From NCBI GenBank assembly GCA_963618015.1, contig CAVEQS010000009.1, forward strand, positions 1-64,000: 64,000 nucleotides of DNA, written 5' to 3'. The notes below the pieces were generated by a model. That model ran no database searches and was not told the origin of the DNA. It saw nothing but the letters and a program-made list of their open reading frames with translations. A program made the translations under genes and the position numbers. This document shows, one piece after another, positions 46,211 to 55,353 of this stretch (position 1 is its first letter; every line of letters begins with the position of its first letter). The stretch comes from Apopatocola sp963618015 (GTDB lineage: Bacteria > Bacillota > Clostridia > Oscillospirales > Oscillospiraceae).

Positions 46211-49200
46211 TTATTTTTCGCTGAGCTCGAGATCGGCCTCGTCCACGTGGTAGAGCTCCTTTTTGGAGAGCGCGTCGTACATGACGGGCACAACATAGAG
46301 CGTCATAAGCGTGGCGTACAGCAGTCCGCCGATGCACGTTACGGCGAGCGGCTGGATGAGCGACGTTGCCTCGCTCTGGCCGAGCGCCATGACGATAAGG
46401 CCGAGGATCGTCGTGATGCTCGTCATGAGGATCGGGCGCAGACGGGTGACGGCGGCGTCCGCGATCGCCTCGCGCCGCTCCATGCCGCCGATGCGCAGCT
46501 GGTTGATATAGTCCACGAGCACGATGCCGTTATTGACGATGATGCCGACGAGCATGATCATGCCGAGCATCGAGAGCAGGTTGATATCCAGCCCCGCGAT
46601 GAGCAGCGCGAGGAAGCCGCCGGTGAACGCGAGCGGGATCGTGAACATGACGATGAACGGCGATTTGAGATCCTGGAACTGCGCGACCATCACGAGATAC
46701 ACGAGCAGAATGCCGACCGCGAGCATAAGGATCAGCTGCCTGAGCGCTTCCACGATGGATTCGCGCTCGCCGGTGAAGCTGACGGCCGCGCCGTCCGCCG
46801 GGGTGAACGAGGCGAGCGCCTCCTCGGCGGAATTCGTCACGAGCGTTACGTTGTACCCCTCCGAGATATCGGCGGTCACGTCGATATACCGGCGCTGGTT
46901 GAGGCGGTGGATGCTCGAAAGGCTCTCGGTCTCCTCGACTGTGGCAATATCCTTCAAAGCGACGGAGTGCACCGTGCCGTCCTTCGCCGTCACATCGAAC
47001 GTGAGCGAGCGGACGTACTCGGGCGTGATCGTATCCTTTCCGGCGGTCTGCACGCTGACGGCATAGGTGTCGCCGCCGTCCGAGAGCTCAATGAGATCGG
47101 CCGAGCCGGTGAGTGCCGAGGCCACCTGCATATACACCTGCGCCACGGTGAGCTGTTCCTTCGCCGCCTTTTCCTTGTCTACGGTGAAGTGCAGCTCGGC
47201 GGTGGGCTCCTCCTCCCCGGCGGCAACGTTTTCCGTGCCCTCCACGCCGCGCAGTACCTCGGCCACGGCGTCGGCGGTCTCGCGAAGATCGTCCAGGTCG
47301 TTCGAGTATACGCGCACCGTGATGCCGCTGCTCGTGAGCATCTGCGTCATCGAGGACATGAGGGAGTTCGCGTCCGCGTTCACATCCGCGTCCATATCGG
47401 CGCAGGCTTCGTTGATCTCTTTCGCGACGCGGCTCGCCTTATACCCCTTTTCGAGCAGGACATAGAACGAAACGTCGCCGTCGGAGGCCATGAACGAAAG
47501 GCTTCCGGCGCTGTCGCCGATGGCACCGCCGACGGTCTCAACGCCCGGCACGGTGAGCATACGGTTAGCCGCCTCGTCCGCCGCGGCGGTCGTGTCGGCA
47601 AAGGAGCTGCCCTCCGGCATCGTGAGCGTTACCATCATCTGCTCCATCTCCATATCGGGGAGGAACGTGAAGCCCTTCGTGAGCACCGCCGCGCCGCTTG
47701 CAATGAGCAGCGCTACGGCGGTGAGGAGCGTGACGGCCTTGTGGTTCACCGCCCAGAGGACGGACTTTCTGTATTTCGGCATGAAGCGCGTGAACGCCGT
47801 TTCGCTCTGGGGCTTTGCGTGCGCAAGGAGCTTGCCCGCAAGCGCGGGGACGAGCGTGAGCGCTACGATGAGACTGGCGATGAGCGCGTAGCTGAGCGTG
47901 AGCACCATGTCGGTGAAGAGCTCACGCGTAAGCCCTTCCACGAACGCGATGGGGATAAAGACGCAGATCGTCGTGAGCGTGGAGGCCGCGATCGCGCCGC
48001 CGACCTGCCGTGCGCCGGACACGGTGGACTTGACCGTCGATTCGCCGAGCGCACGCAGGCGGTACGTATTTTCGATGACGACGACGGAGTTATCCACCAG
48101 CATGCCGACCGATATTGAGAGACCGGAAAGTGACATGATGTTGATGGAGACGCCGGTGAAGTACATGAGCGTGAACGCAAAGAGCAGGCTGATCGGGATC
48201 GAGCAGAGCGTGATGACCGTCGGCCGCCAGTCGCGCAAAAAGAGGAAGAGGATGATGACCGAGAACAGCGCGCCCCAGAGAAGGCTGGAGAGAATGGAGT
48301 CGCGCAGAAGGTAAATATAGTCGCCCTGATCCATGAGCGCGGTGAACGTGAGCCCCGGATACTCCGCGCTCAGCTCCTCAAACGCGGCGCGGATGTTATC
48401 AGACACCTTCGCCGTCGCGTAGTTCGACTGCTTGGAGAACATGAGGATGAGCCCGTTGTTGCCGTTGAGCGAGGCATAGATCTCTCCGGCGTTGTCGGCG
48501 CGGACAACGTCCGCCACGTCGCACACGCGGATGGGGTCAAGCCCCTCGATGCCGAGATCGAGCAGCACAAGATTTTCGAGATCGTCGCCGTCCTGGATGG
48601 CGTCGCCGACGGTGACGATGATGCCGTTGCCGTTCTCGTCGTACACATACCCCGCGGGCATGTCGAGATTCTGCGCGGCAATGAGACTGCTCACCGTTTC
48701 GAGCGTCATGACGCCGTGGAGATCGGCGGCGTCGAGTGCGGAGGCGAGCTGATCCTCGAGCGTCTGCACCGCCGCATCGAGCTGCGTCTGCGCGCTCGTG
48801 AGCGCGGTCTGCGCCGCGGCGAGCTGGCCGCCCGCGAGCGAGATCTGCGTCACGCCGCCCATGAGCTCGCCCGGCAGCTCTTCGAGCTGCTTCTGCAGAT
48901 TTTCGAGCGACTCCATCTGCTTTTTCGCGTCGGCCTCCAGCGCGGCATAATTCTCCTCCGCCGCGGCGATCTGCGTGCGAAGCTCTTCGACCTGCACGCG
49001 CGCTGTCTCCACCGCAACGGCCTGCGCCGCGCGGGCGGTGCGCTGCGCGGAGAGATTTACTTCGTTGAGATTATTCATCGTGCGGACGCTGCCGAGATCG
49101 GTGCAGCCCTTGGCGTTGAGCGCGGCAATGGTGTCCGCGTCCAGCCCGGCGTCCTCCAGCGTCGTGGCATCGTCCATGGAGTCGTAGGGCTCGCCGAGCG

Positions 49201-50140
49201 CCTTGGCGTAGAGCGCGCTGTCCGCCTCAAGCGAAGCAATGCGCGCGTCGGTCTCGGCGAGCTGCGCCTCGGCTGCGGCGAGAGCTTCCTCCGCCTGCGC
49301 GAGCTGTTCGTTCAAAAGATCGATAGCCGCGCGCGCCGCGGCAAGCTTGGCCGCGCTCTCCCCGGCGGCGGTGACGGTGTCGGCGAGATCGCTCTCGCTC
49401 TGCTTGATGGAATCGTTGATGCCGCTGGATGCGCCGAGCAGCTGATTCTTTCCGGCTTCGACCGCGCCGCGGTTTTCGTCGATCTCCTTCTGCGCGTCCT
49501 CAAGCTGCTGCCGCGCGTCCTCCATCGCGGCGTTGATCGCCTCGGCGATCTTTTCGTTCATTTTGTCGAGCTTCTTCTCGTTGACCTCAATAGTCATCGT
49601 CCGCTCGATCATGCCGCCGGTCGTGATGCTCGCCACGCCCGTTGTGCCCTCGAGCGTTGGGATCACGGTGTCCTTGGCAAAGCGCGAGAGCTCGTACCGG
49701 TCCATCTCGGACGAGTCGACCGCCGCGACCATCACGGGGATCATGTTCGGGTTGATGCGGATGATGCTCGGCGTGCCGATGGAATCGTCCCAGCTGCCGG
49801 TGAGCATCTGTGTTTTCTGCAGGATATCCACCACGGCGCTGTCCATGTTTGTGTCCTGCTCAAATTCGAGCACGAGCATGGAGTAGTTCTCCGCCGAGGT
49901 GGAGGTTACGGTCTTAATATCGTTGAGCGTCGCCATGCTCTGCTCCATGGGCTTGGTGACGACGGCCTCGACCTCCTCGGGCGCCGCGCCCGGATACGTC
50001 GTCACGATGACGGCGTAGGGGTAGTCCATGTTCGGCATCAGATCGGGCGTCATTTTGACGCACGACATCACGCCGAACACCAAAATGGCGACTACCGCCA
50101 CGAACACGGTAAAAGGTTTTTTTACACTAAAGGAGGTCAT
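46211..50140 (-). CDS. RND-family efflux pump with a long coiled-coil insertion
   Basis: Resistance-nodulation-division exporter of 1309 residues; AcrB-type pumps have about 1050. It keeps the RND plan: N-terminal helix, first porter region (PGAAPEEVEAVVTKPMEQ), helices from about 610 with the proton-relay region GMLVDNSVVVIENTY (one Asp), a second porter half and a second helix set. Residues about 190-500 are an extra, Ala/Glu/Gln-rich segment with heptad-like helices on both sides of a short hairpin-like tip (GLDADTIAALNAKGCTDLGS). No membrane fusion protein or outer-membrane gene is next to it. The extra hairpin may replace a fusion protein (inference). Confidence 0.88.
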   Translation of the reverse strand: MTSFSVKKPFTVFVAVVAILVFGVMSCVKMTPDLMPNMDYPYAVIVTTYPGAAPEEVEAVVTKPMEQSMATLNDIKTVTSTSAENYSMLVLEFEQDTNMDSAVVDILQKTQMLTGSWDDSIGTPSIIRINPNMIPVMVAAVDSSEMDRYELSRFAKDTVIPTLEGTTGVASITTGGMIERTMTIEVNEKKLDKMNEKIAEAINAAMEDARQQLEDAQKEIDENRGAVEAGKNQLLGASSGINDSIKQSESDLADTVTAAGESAAKLAAARAAIDLLNEQLAQAEEALAAAEAQLAETDARIASLEADSALYAKALGEPYDSMDDATTLEDAGLDADTIAALNAKGCTDLGSVRTMNNLNEVNLSAQRTARAAQAVAVETARVQVEELRTQIAAAEENYAALEADAKKQMESLENLQKQLEELPGELMGGVTQISLAGGQLAAAQTALTSAQTQLDAAVQTLEDQLASALDAADLHGVMTLETVSSLIAAQNLDMPAGYVYDENGNGIIVTVGDAIQDGDDLENLVLLDLGIEGLDPIRVCDVADVVRADNAGEIYASLNGNNGLILMFSKQSNYATAKVSDNIRAAFEELSAEYPGLTFTALMDQGDYIYLLRDSILSSLLWGALFSVIILFLFLRDWRPTVITLCSIPISLLFAFTLMYFTGVSINIMSLSGLSISVGMLVDNSVVVIENTYRLRALGESTVKSTVSGARQVGGAIAASTLTTICVFIPIAFVEGLTRELFTDMVLTLSYALIASLIVALTLVPALAGKLLAHAKPQSETAFTRFMPKYRKSVLWAVNHKAVTLLTAVALLIASGAAVLTKGFTFLPDMEMEQMMVTLTMPEGSSFADTTAAADEAANRMLTVPGVETVGGAIGDSAGSLSFMASDGDVSFYVLLEKGYKASRVAKEINEACADMDADVNADANSLMSSMTQMLTSSGITVRVYSNDLDDLRETADAVAEVLRGVEGTENVAAGEEEPTAELHFTVDKEKAAKEQLTVAQVYMQVASALTGSADLIELSDGGDTYAVSVQTAGKDTITPEYVRSLTFDVTAKDGTVHSVALKDIATVEETESLSSIHRLNQRRYIDVTADISEGYNVTLVTNSAEEALASFTPADGAAVSFTGERESIVEALRQLILMLAVGILLVYLVMVAQFQDLKSPFIVMFTIPLAFTGGFLALLIAGLDINLLSMLGMIMLVGIIVNNGIVLVDYINQLRIGGMERREAIADAAVTRLRPILMTSITTILGLIVMALGQSEATSLIQPLAVTCIGGLLYATLMTLYVVPVMYDALSKKELYHVDEADLELSEK

Positions 50141-50229
50141 GGAGCAGGATCCTTTCCGGAAAACTGGTTTATTTGCCTATCATAGCACCGCGTTTTGACG
50201 AATGCGTGAATTTTTGTTGAATTTTAACG

Positions 50230-50265
50230 AAAAAATAAGACGCAGCTTAATTTTAGCTGCGTCTT
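50230..50265 (-). terminator. Terminator of the TRAP transporter operon
   Basis: AAGACGCAGCT and AGCTGCGTCTT form an 11-pair stem followed on the minus strand by ATTTTTTCG. It lies after the repeat that follows the permease stop. Confidence 0.85.
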
Positions 50266-50278
50266 GTATGGGAAGGGA

Positions 50279-50404
50279 AAACCCCTCCGTCAAAAATTTC
50301 ATTTTTGCCACCTCCCCTTTTAGGGGAGGCAAGATCGTTTACCGCGAACCCACTTGGCTCCCCTAATAGGGGAGCTGTCAGCCGTGAGGCTGACTGAGGG
50401 GTTT
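50279..50404. repeat. Dispersed inverted-repeat element, copy 12 (type A)
   Basis: AAACCCCTCCGTC to GACTGAGGGGTTTC, arms AAAAAT/ATTTTT and CAGCC/GGCTG, stems CTCCCC/GGGGAG. It touches the permease stop codon. Confidence 0.87.
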
Positions 50405-52329
50405 CACGCCGCTTTCAGCGTCTTTTTCTCCTTGAGGATCTGCATCGCCACGATTCCGCCGACAACGATGATACCGATGACGTCCGTCACCGTGCCGGGG
50501 TACACGAGGCACAGACCGCCCGCGGCGGAGAGGATGCGCAGATACCAGGGAATGCTCCCGCGGTAGTAGCCCTCGAGCGCCATACCGATGCCAAACATAC
50601 CGATGAGAGAGGTGATTGCGATGACGATGATCTCCGTGGCGGTCGTATCCACGAGCACCATGGCGGGGTTGTAGGCGAGAATGTACGGGATGATGAACGC
50701 CGCGATGGCGAGCTTTGTTGCGTTGAGCGCGGTTTTCATGGGGTTTGCGCCGGCGATGGCGGCGCCGGCGTATGCGGCGAGCGCGACCGGCGGCGTGAGA
50801 TCGGCCACGATGCCGAAGTAGAACACGAAGAAGTGCGCCGCGATGGTTGGAATACCCATCTTCACGAGAATGGGGGCGCACGTCGTCGCCATGATGCAGT
50901 AGTTGGCGGTCGTCGGAACGCCCATGCCAAGAACGATGCAGCAGACCATGGTCAGCACAAGAGCCAGAAGCTTCGCGTTGCCAGAGAGGTTGACAATGGC
51001 ATTGATGAGGTCGTTGGCCAGACCGGTCATTGTAAGGCAGCCGGCGACGATGCCCGCTATGCCGCACGCCACGCCCACGGAGATGCACCCCTGCGTGCCG
51101 GCGGCCAGCGCTTCAAAGAACTTCTTCGGCGTCATGCGCGTTTCGCTGGAGAACATGCTCACGACGATGGCGGCAATCGTGGCAAGAGCCGCGGAAAAGG
51201 CCATGGTATGCCTGTTGGAGGAAACAAGGTAAATGAGCAGAGCCAACGGCAGCAGCAGATAGATCTTCCCCAGTAGCGGTCGCAGCGACGGCAGCTCATT
51301 GCGCGGCACGCCTTTCAGCCCAGTTTTTTTCGCCTCCAGATGGACGCAGATGAAAATTCCGGTGAAGTAAAGAACCGCAGGGAGAATGGCGCGCACCACG
51401 ATGTTGGAGTATGGCAGCGAGACATAGTCCACCATGAGGAACGCTGCCGCGCCCATGATGGGCGGCATGATCTGCCCGCCGGTAGAGGCCGCGGCCTCCA
51501 CGGCACCGGCAAATTCGGGCTTGTAGCCCATTTTTTTCATCATGGGGATCGTGACGGAACCCGAGCCGACGGTGTTGGCGACGGAGGAGCCGGACACCAT
51601 GCCCTCAAGCGCACTGGCGATGACGGCGGCCTTCGCCGGTCCGCCGGACGCCCAGCCGGTGAGGGCGTTGGCAAACTGAATGAACAGGTCAGCGATGCCG
51701 GTACGCTCAAGGAACGCACCGAAGATGATGAATACGGCGATGTACTTCGAGCAGACGTTGACCGGCGTGGAGAGAATGCCCGTCTTCTTATAGAAGATCG
51801 AGCAGACGAGCGATTTGAACGCCCCCGTGCCGAGTCCGCGCTTGACGCCGTAATAGTAGAATGCGTACACGATGAAAATGCCCGCCACGATCATGATGGG
51901 CACGCCGGTGCTCCGGCGGCAGAGCTCAAAGAGCGCCGCGATGCCGATCACGCCGAGCACGACTTCATACGTTTTAAGCGCCGGGAGCTGCTGCACGATG
52001 GTGTTGGCGTTGAAGCAGAAATAGAAGAACGATGCCGCGCCGAGCGCCATGATGATCCAGTCGTACCAGGGGACAAAGTTCACGCGGAACTCGTGCTTGT
52101 GGCTGGGAAAGATGAGGAAGCCCGCGATCAGCAGACCGCCGACGAACGACGTGAGCCGCACCTCGTCGAGCATCGTGCCGAACAGCGTAACATACACCTC
52201 AAAGATCGCGAACGCCGCAAGATACGCCTGCACGGCGATCTTCGGCTTGCCCTCCCAGGCGCGGGTATTCGATTCGCGGTCATATTTTCGCATGACCTCG
52301 TTGAGATTTTTTGTCGCGTCGTGAGACAT
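50404..52329 (-). CDS. TRAP transporter permease, fused small and large subunits
   Basis: Fused 4TM/12TM permease of a TRAP-TAXI transporter, 641 residues, which uses a sodium or proton gradient with a binding protein to import organic acids. The N-terminal third has four to five helices (small, DctQ-like part) and the rest contains the DctM-like motifs such as GMVSGSSVANTVGSGSVTIP and GAVEAAASTGGQIMPPIMGA. The ATG at 52329 follows GGGAGG. The binding protein is encoded upstream across a 293-base structured gap. Confidence 0.92.
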   Translation of the reverse strand: MSHDATKNLNEVMRKYDRESNTRAWEGKPKIAVQAYLAAFAIFEVYVTLFGTMLDEVRLTSFVGGLLIAGFLIFPSHKHEFRVNFVPWYDWIIMALGAASFFYFCFNANTIVQQLPALKTYEVVLGVIGIAALFELCRRSTGVPIMIVAGIFIVYAFYYYGVKRGLGTGAFKSLVCSIFYKKTGILSTPVNVCSKYIAVFIIFGAFLERTGIADLFIQFANALTGWASGGPAKAAVIASALEGMVSGSSVANTVGSGSVTIPMMKKMGYKPEFAGAVEAAASTGGQIMPPIMGAAAFLMVDYVSLPYSNIVVRAILPAVLYFTGIFICVHLEAKKTGLKGVPRNELPSLRPLLGKIYLLLPLALLIYLVSSNRHTMAFSAALATIAAIVVSMFSSETRMTPKKFFEALAAGTQGCISVGVACGIAGIVAGCLTMTGLANDLINAIVNLSGNAKLLALVLTMVCCIVLGMGVPTTANYCIMATTCAPILVKMGIPTIAAHFFVFYFGIVADLTPPVALAAYAGAAIAGANPMKTALNATKLAIAAFIIPYILAYNPAMVLVDTTATEIIVIAITSLIGMFGIGMALEGYYRGSIPWYLRILSAAGGLCLVYPGTVTDVIGIIVVGGIVAMQILKEKKTLKAA

Positions 52330-52372
52330 GGGACGTACCTCCCGTTTTAGAATCAATCGTTGAATACGCAAC

Positions 52373-52612
52373 GGGAGGAGCAGAGCCCCTCCCCTACAGG
52401 CCGGCCAAAGAAGCCTCGCAGAGTTTGCGCCCGCAGGCGCAAAAAGACTTGATTATTTTCTCCGGCGACATGCGCGTCGGAGAAAATACCGCTCGGCTTG
52501 CAAACGTGCGAGCGAAGCGAGTGCGCTGCGGCAAGCCGCAGCCTTTTCAAACGAGAGCCCAACGCAGTGGGTCTCGTTTGAGGGCGTGTCAAAAAGAATT
52601 TTTGGCACGCCC
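52373..52612 (-). other. Row of six hairpins between TAXI binding protein and permease
   Basis: Inverted repeats at 52373-52393 (GGGAGG/CCTCCC), 52424-52443 (TTTGCGCC/GGCGCAAA), 52455-52487 (ATTTTCTCCG/CGGAGAAAAT), 52494-52538 (CGGCTTGC/GCAAGCCG), 52548-52580 (CAAACGAGA/TCTCGTTTG) and 52582-52612 (GGGCGTG.CAAAAA/TTTTTG.CACGCCC). No gene lies in this gap. It probably acts at the RNA level to keep binding-protein mRNA higher than permease mRNA. Confidence 0.75.
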
Positions 52613-52622
52613 AATGGGAGGA

Positions 52623-53609
52623 TCAGCCGGCGGTCTCGACGGTGATGCCGTTTTCGGCGAAGTACTTCGCAGCGCCCGCGGCGAACGGAACGGCGATGCC
52701 TTCGGTGGCGAAGGTCAGATCAATGCTGTTGCCTTTCTCGTGCAGAGCGGTGATGTCTTCCTTGCTCTCCATGATGGTCTTGACGATAGTGTAAGCGGTG
52801 TCATCGTCGAGATCGGCGCGGCAGACGAGCGTGGCCTTCACGGTGATGGTGGAGCAGTCCTCGTCAAACCCGGCGTAGGTACCGGCGGGCAGAACGAGCT
52901 TGGCGTACCAGGGGCAGCTCGCGAGCAGCTTTTCCATGTGCGCATCGTCAAAGCCGACGAGATACACGGTCTTGGAAGCGGCGAGCTCGGTAACGGCCGG
53001 GGTCGGAGCACCGGCGCACAGGAACGCGGCGTCGATCTTGCCGTCCTTGAGGCTTTCGGTGCTGTCGCCGAAGGACTGGTACACGGGGGAAACGTCGTCG
53101 ATGGTCATGTCGTAGGCGGCGAACACGTCGATGGCGTTGAAGTACGTGCCGCTGCCGACGTCGCCGACGCACACGCGCTTACCGCGCAGATCCTCCACCG
53201 TCTTGAGCGAGGGATCGGTCGTGACGATCTGCACCGTTTCGGGATACAGCGCGCACAGAACGCGGAAGCCGTCGATCTTGCCGGAATCGGCAAAGGAGTT
53301 CGTGCCGTTGTAGGCATAGGTCATAACGTCGGACTGGACGGTCGCGAGATCGTACATGCCGTCCTGCATGCTCACGAGGTTATCCTTGGAGCCGCCGGTC
53401 GCGACGACCGTGAGCTTGATGTCGGTCTTCTGGCCGATCACGGTGCCGAGGATGCCGGTGTAGCCGTAATACGTGCCGCTCTCACCGCCGGTGCCAACGT
53501 TCAGCGAAACGCTGCTCGCCGCCGGGGTGGAATCGCCCGAGCTGCTGCCGCAGGCGCACAGCGCAAACACCATGCACAGCGCCAAAACCAGAGCCAATAC
53601 TTTTTTCAT
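52623..53609 (-). CDS. TAXI-family TRAP solute-binding lipoprotein
   Basis: Binding protein of the TRAP-TAXI class, 328 residues. It starts with a lipoprotein signal (KKVLALVLALCMVFALCACG, lipobox Cys about residue 20), then a Ser-rich linker and the TAXI fold: SLNVGTGGESGTYYGYTGIL, DLATVQSDVMTYAYNG, LRGKRVCVGDVGSGTYFNAI. TAXI proteins often bind glutamate or other dicarboxylates; the ligand here is not known. AAGGAGG lies upstream of the ATG, and a good promoter precedes it. Confidence 0.92.
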   Translation of the reverse strand: MKKVLALVLALCMVFALCACGSSSGDSTPAASSVSLNVGTGGESGTYYGYTGILGTVIGQKTDIKLTVVATGGSKDNLVSMQDGMYDLATVQSDVMTYAYNGTNSFADSGKIDGFRVLCALYPETVQIVTTDPSLKTVEDLRGKRVCVGDVGSGTYFNAIDVFAAYDMTIDDVSPVYQSFGDSTESLKDGKIDAAFLCAGAPTPAVTELAASKTVYLVGFDDAHMEKLLASCPWYAKLVLPAGTYAGFDEDCSTITVKATLVCRADLDDDTAYTIVKTIMESKEDITALHEKGNSIDLTFATEGIAVPFAAGAAKYFAENGITVETAG

Positions 53610-53698
53610 TTCCTTTTCCTCCTTGTCATTCTGACGGCTGCCTCTCGCGGAAAACCGCGAAATTTGCAAGCCGCAGGAAATTTCTTTCGTATGGACGC

Positions 53699-53727
53699 AT
53701 TATAAACGCTCAAAACGCCGATTGCAA
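53699..53727 (-). promoter_or_regulatory. Promoter of the TRAP-TAXI operon
   Basis: On the minus strand TTGCAA (53722-53727), 17-bp spacer, TATAAT (53699-53704), about 90 bases before the start codon. Confidence 0.75.
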
Positions 53728-53808
53728 GACTAAATTTGAATTTTGCACGAAATTATTATGCAAAAAATTTAGCAGAGTAAATTCGGAAACTGTGCACAAT
53801 AGCGAAAC

Positions 53809-53885
53809 GCCCCCGCGCCGCTCTCGGAGGGAGGCGCGGCACGGGGGCATATATGGAAATTCGCCGCCGGAAACCCGGCGGCGAA
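53809..53885 (-). terminator. Two GC-rich hairpins after the lipid kinase gene
   Basis: TTCGCCGCCGG/CCGGCGGCGAA (53860-53885) followed on the minus strand by TTTCC, then a second stem GCCCCCGCGCCGC with a near complement (53809-53848). Either may end the transcript. Confidence 0.75.
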
Positions 53886-53903
53886 CCACTATATTTTGTG
53901 CTT

Positions 53904-54800
53904 TCAGCAGTAAATGTCCACGGCGTGGTGGTGCGAGCGCAGCGTAAGAGTCTGGTGCGCGCCGCCGTCCTCGCCGTCGCGCGTCCAGGGGACGGGCTCC
54001 TCAAACGTGAATTTCACGAAGCTCGACTGCACGATGGTGAGGCAGGGGCTGTCGTAGGTCTTGTTCAGCACACCGGTGAGGATGCTGTTGATCTCCATCA
54101 CGTCCTTCGGGCGGCGGACGAGCAATATTTCAAACTTGCCGTCCGAGAGATCGACGAGCTCGTCATTTAGGCGCACCATGCCCGCAACGCTCAGGGAGTT
54201 GGACATCGCGCCATAGATGAAATCGCCCTCGGTGACGCCGTGCTCGTGCTCGATGACGGCTTTGTAGCTCTTGATGGTGGAAAGAGCGTTCAGCCCGCCA
54301 AGCACATACGCTAAATGGCCGAGCGTGCGCTTGAGCTCCTGGTCGGTCTTGTAGCTCACCTCGGTGAATGCGCCGAATGCTGCGATGTACGTGAAGAAGC
54401 CGACGCCGTCCATCTCGCCGACGTCATAGTGCAGCGGCTTCCCGGCGAGGATCATCTCGGCGGCGCGTCCCGGCTGGCGCATCGGAAGGCCGAGCGTGTT
54501 CGCCACGTCGTTCGCGGTGCCCATCGGGATATAGCCGAGCTTCGGGCGCTTCTCCTCCGGCAGCGTCATGAGACCCGCGATCGTGTCGGAGAGTGTGCCG
54601 TCGCCGCCGAGACAGACAAGCCGCTCATAGTTCGCGGCGTTCTCCGCAACGATTTTCGACGCCGTCCCCGGCGCGGTCGTATAAAATACGGTCGGGCAGT
54701 ACCCGTTCACGGCGAACGTGGAAACCGCCGTGCCGAGATTGAGATCGGACATCGACCGCCCGGCGGCGGGATTCACCAGCATCATTAAGGACTTGGCCAT
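53904..54800 (-). CDS. Diacylglycerol kinase-family lipid kinase
   Basis: Lipid kinase of the DagK/YegS family, 298 residues, which phosphorylates diacylglycerol or a similar lipid so it can be recycled. Conserved segments are VNPAAGR near the N-terminus, LVCLGGDGTLSDTIAG and YIPMGTANDVANTLGLP; the C-terminal beta domain follows. The ATG at 54800 follows GCGAGG; the longer frame starting at 54893 lacks a ribosome-binding site and would add a Tyr-rich segment. It is a single-gene unit by spacing. Confidence 0.9.
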   Translation of the reverse strand: MAKSLMMLVNPAAGRSMSDLNLGTAVSTFAVNGYCPTVFYTTAPGTASKIVAENAANYERLVCLGGDGTLSDTIAGLMTLPEEKRPKLGYIPMGTANDVANTLGLPMRQPGRAAEMILAGKPLHYDVGEMDGVGFFTYIAAFGAFTEVSYKTDQELKRTLGHLAYVLGGLNALSTIKSYKAVIEHEHGVTEGDFIYGAMSNSLSVAGMVRLNDELVDLSDGKFEILLVRRPKDVMEINSILTGVLNKTYDSPCLTIVQSSFVKFTFEEPVPWTRDGEDGGAHQTLTLRSHHHAVDIYC

Positions 54801-54909
54801 AGCATATACCTCGCTGTAATAATTATAATAGTATACACTCTTTACGAGTTCTTTATGATAATAGAAAAACGATGCGGCAGGAATCTGCCGCATCGTCCAT
54901 GTTTGAGGA

Positions 54910-55176
54910 TTATTCGCTCAGCGCGTTCATCTTGGAAGCCATGCTGGACTTCTTGCGAGCTGCGTTGTTCTTGTGGAGCAGACCCTTGGACACCGCGCGG
55001 TCAACCGACTTGACAGCGGCTTTGTAGGCAGCCTCGGCGTTCTCCTTATTTCCTTCCGTCGCAGCGGCGTCAAACTTTTTGATCGTGGTCTTGAGCTCAG
55101 ACTTGTCCGCCTTGTTGCGCTCGGCGCGAACACGGGAGACGAGAACCCTCTTGGCCGAAGACTTGATGTTGGCCAT
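54910..55176 (-). CDS. rpsT: Ribosomal protein S20
   Basis: Small-subunit ribosomal protein S20, 88 residues, Lys/Arg/Ala-rich helical bundle. The start ANIKSSAKRVLVSRVRAERN and the centre VDRAVSKGLLHKNNAARKKS are characteristic. The leader of about 60 bases follows a strong promoter. It diverges from gpr, the neighbour of rpsT in many Firmicutes. Confidence 0.97.
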   Translation of the reverse strand: MANIKSSAKRVLVSRVRAERNKADKSELKTTIKKFDAAATEGNKENAEAAYKAAVKSVDRAVSKGLLHKNNAARKKSSMASKMNALSE

Positions 55177-55233
55177 TCTTTAGCCACCTCCTCCATTCAA
55201 TACTCCTGCGGATCGACGAACCCGCGTTTTGAT

Positions 55234-55262
55234 ATTATAAAGGAGGATTCTTGATTTTGCAA
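55234..55262 (-). promoter_or_regulatory. Promoter of rpsT
   Basis: On the minus strand TTGCAA (55257-55262), 17-bp spacer, TATAAT (55234-55239). Confidence 0.8.
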
Positions 55263-55292
55263 GCACTTTTTTCGTTTTCTCTGCAAAAATTT

Positions 55293-55322
55293 TGCATACT
55301 TTTGTGCCTCTTTCAAATACTG
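55293..55322 (+). promoter_or_regulatory. Possible forespore sigma-G promoter of gpr
   Basis: TGCATA (55293-55298), 17-bp spacer and AATACTG (55316-55322), similar to the sigma-F/sigma-G pattern (TGHATR and CATNHTA). In Bacillus, gpr is made in the forespore. Confidence 0.45.
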
Positions 55323-55353
55323 ACCACAAGATATGGCACAGGAGGAAAATCTT

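Noticed and set aside
46247..50185. Long plus-strand frames opposite the RND exporter
   Set aside because: They mirror the exporter codons and contain no recognisable motif; the minus-strand gene accounts for the region.
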